A stretch of 64,000 nucleotides of DNA from Crocodylus rhombifer. Lineage: Eukaryota > Chordata > Crocodylia > Crocodylidae. Shown piece after piece: positions 61,346 to 64,000 of this stretch; position 1 is the stretch's first letter, and every line of letters begins with the position of its first letter. A program made the position numbers and the translations under genes. The stretch is taken from the NCBI GenBank assembly GCA_038503035.1, contig JAVSML010024716.1:167144-231143 (forward strand), read 5' to 3'. The notes beneath the pieces were generated by a model. The model had not been told where the DNA came from. It was given only the letters and a program-made list of their open reading frames with translations, and did not search any database.

Positions 61346-62574
61346 AGCCACCAGAGGGACCTAAACATTATTCATTATGAGTCATTTTGTGGTGGAATAT
61401 TGTTTATAATTCAGAAGGTTGAAGCATGGTGTATAACTTCTGATAGAAGAAGAAAGTACAGAAACCTCGGCTGTCATTGGTAAGAGATGGGCTTCCACCG
61501 ATGACAATGGAAGCCGCCTCAAAGCACAAATCATCACCCCGGGAGGTGTTAGCATGGCACTAATTGTTGTGGAGGACATGTTCACATTCTAGCTAATGCA
61601 TTTATTCAAGAGTGATAATATCTCTTTCTGTAAATATTTTGTTTGCTTTTGGCAGGAACACCGTTAAACAGGTGAAGACAGAAATAATTAGGACATTCCA
61701 TTACAGCAGTAACTGCTTGTAGATGAAGGACTAAAAATAGTCGAACAACTATCTCTTGTTACCTCTTTCTAGGAACAAACATAGTGGGTAAAATGAGGCA
61801 ACCTGGATTTTAATTTAAATTAACAGCTTGAGTTCAAAACTATAGAAGTCCCGGGGCTGAAGTGAAGCAATCCAAGTCAAGCCTTCACTTATCTTTGCTT
61901 TTACTTTAATTTAAATTATCTGGCCTGAATTAAGGGGCCAACTTTTTCAGTAGATACCTACTGATAGATATAGCTTGGGTTCGGCACAATTTAAAGGAAG
62001 ATAGGGCTGTAATGTTTCTGCACTTCAGCTCACTTTACGGATGGGACTGAACCAACAGTGCAATGTTCAGCTGAACTCTAGAAACACCCCTATTTCCACA
62101 TCTTCATGATGCGGTCTAGACAATTGCCACAGTTTTGTCAACTGTGAGCTCCAGTCTGTAGTAATAAAAAGCCCCATGTGCACATGAACATGAAACACGT
62201 CTATTATATTCCATGACCAACCTACCCGTTTCTTGTACAGCACACATGTTCCAAGCAACACTGGGTGTCATCTTGACAAGGAACAGAAGGAGGAGATTGT
62301 GAAAGACCTGTCAGGGGACTTCTTTTTGAAGAAATATAAGAAAAAACCTGACCCTATTTCAACTGGGTTGGAAAACCCCTGGAAAATGTGTTTATGCAAA
62401 ACACTGCACTAGCTGTAACCCGCAGTTACAGCATAGTTTCAGCATAGTAAGATGTAACTTCCATATACAACCTCCGTAAGTCTTATCCTTCCTAAGGGTT
62501 GGTGACCAGAACTGGTTGAAAAATGGTGTCTTTCCCACAGTTCATTTCAAAAATTTGAATCCTGAAAATTTTGG

Positions 62575-62625
62575 TTGACACCCAAAGGTCCCTTCCAGCC
62601 CTACTTTTCTACGATTTTATGGAAA
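62575..62625 (+). mobile_element. Short CR1 3'-end fragment
   Basis: AAAGGTCCCTTCCAGCCCTA followed by TTTTCTACGATTTTATGG is the CR1 3' tail. Confidence 0.7.
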
Positions 62626-64000
62626 AGCCACTACCGTGATTCATGGGTGTTGTAATTTGGATAGCTCGTGTTCCCCTTTGCTATGGGTTGGGTTCCCCAG
62701 TCAGACTAAATTTCCTCTCAAAAAGCACCAGATTTTCACCTTTTGAAGAATAAAGCCAGCCTAGCATGGGAGTCATGGGAGATGCAGGGTGGGTGGGACC
62801 CTGGCCCTCGGAGGACTACGTGATCAGAAAGCACCCAAATTGCAGCTCCTGAGAAGCCCCATGGTAGCAGTGCCCCATCATGATAGTGAAATAATTTGTC
62901 TTCAGACATCTGGATTTTTGATGAAAAGAGATTTTTTTTTTCCCCCCTGGCAAGCAAAAGACTGCAAAAAATATCATTGCATTGTTCATTTTACAATGAA
63001 ATAATTTTTCACCCTGTCCTGTTGATGACTTACAAGTGGATTGGGCCCATATCAAAAACTGAGTCAGGACCTAGGATTTGACTTTACGTCTTCATTAGCT
63101 TTACGAAGTGGATATTTGGGGGGAAGTCTTCATGTGCTTCATGAGTGCCCCACAGCATTGGCCCAACTTGCTGATTGGGTTGCTGATGGAATATTTTGTA
63201 GAAACAGCTGGAGAAGTTTGGTGGGAAAAGATCTCTGAGGAATTTGGGAAACTTGCTTCTCTTCTTGGCAAGGATCCATAGTTTTTCCTGCCACAGAACC
63301 CAGGCAGCCTTTCCAGACATCCAAATAAGTATCTGAAACAATTATGCCCCTCCATGGTGACCACATATCCTTATTTCAGAATGGCTTCAGGTCACTATGA
63401 CACCGGTAGAAGTTTGACTTGGTAGAAGAACTAGCCGAATAGTAATAGTTAAATCTCAAGTAGTTTCTTTAAAAAACAAAAAACAAAAACAGTTTATATT
63501 CACTTGGCTAAGATTCCCAGGGCTTAGATGGCCATCAGGTATTGGGCAAGATAGTCACAAGTATTCATCAACTTTGGCACTAAAGAGTGGTTGTGCTAGT
63601 GAGTGTCACTACTCACGACTGTTTGTTTTAAAAAGTGTTGGGCAATGCAATAAACATCCAACTATGACTAAAGTGACTACTTACCTACTATGCAGCTGAA
63701 GCAGTCTGTTCACAAAAAATACCTAGATTTCCCTAGTGGAGGAGAAACCACGGATACAGACTCTGGCTATGGTCTTAGTGGAGTTGTTTTATTTACACTA
63801 TATATGTGTATGCCAGTCCTGGAACAGAGGTGGCTACAAATGACACGTAGGCAAACCCTGCTTTCAGGTATCACAATCCAAACGCCAGTATCTGATTTCC
63901 AGGAAACAACTCTGTCTCAGGAGCTGATTCATTAAATTAAAGAAGGGAACAACTGTACTCCCCTGCAGAGCTACTTCCCCTTAATAAGTGGCCTCACAAG
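62626..64000. other. AT-rich intergenic sequence, no gene recognised
   Basis: No repeat family or exon recognised up to the window edge. Confidence 0.5.

Noticed and set aside
50250..64000. CSF1 coding exons, expected near EPS8L3 by mammalian synteny
   Set aside because: I looked for the cytokine signal peptide and four-helix motifs on the plus strand and saw none; the gene is probably beyond the window.
1..64000. CRISPR arrays, operons, tRNA/rRNA genes, prophage or intact retrovirus
   Set aside because: No regularly spaced direct repeats, no bacterial gene organisation, no tRNA cloverleaf that I could support, and no gag/pol/env-like domains; the only reverse transcriptases are CR1 LINE type.

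Overview
This is a vertebrate nuclear genomic window with two spliced protein-coding genes in a background of retroposons. It is most likely from a crocodilian, with a turtle as the alternative. The evidence is many CR1-type LINE copies, several ending in the octamer-like CTATGAAAT tail, plus non-autonomous hAT elements with 8-bp target duplications, MIR-like SINE fragments and large GT-AG introns. The order mu-class glutathione S-transferase followed by EPS8L3 on the opposite strand matches the GSTM-EPS8L3 neighbourhood of other amniotes (human 1p13.3).

Layout: 1-4.0 kb is repeat-rich (an unnamed repeat, a hAT MITE, a CR1 fragment, a ~260-bp tandem duplication, and a CR1 copy ending in the GSTM promoter). 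From 4.04 to 9.06 kb lies a complete GSTM gene of 8 coding exons (220 codons) with a CpG-island promoter, a GC-AG second intron and a polyadenylation signal. From 9.06 to 14.2 kb there is an intergenic stretch holding an older CR1 (with a 400-N assembly gap) interrupted by a younger, inverted CR1. From 14.2 to 28.8 kb, on the minus strand, is EPS8L3: about 20 coding exons encoding a PTB domain, a coiled/linker region, an SH3 domain and a C-terminal SAM-like domain. From 28.8 to 64 kb I find no further recognisable coding gene. That stretch holds CR1 copies (the best at 51.2-53.6 kb keeps a 670-codon reverse-transcriptase ORF), hAT MITEs, SINE remnants, a Z-DNA-prone dinucleotide tract and one CpG-rich block at 49.8-50.25 kb that could be an unassigned promoter or first exon.

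The two genes are tail-to-tail and functionally unrelated: GSTM is a cytosolic detoxification enzyme, and EPS8L3 is an EPS8-family actin/signalling adaptor. Nothing bacterial, viral, CRISPR-like or operon-like is present. I see no previously undescribed biological system. The most interesting points are the GC-AG intron, a possible EPS8L3 N-terminal extension, the coding microsatellite in EPS8L3, and the datable nested insertions.
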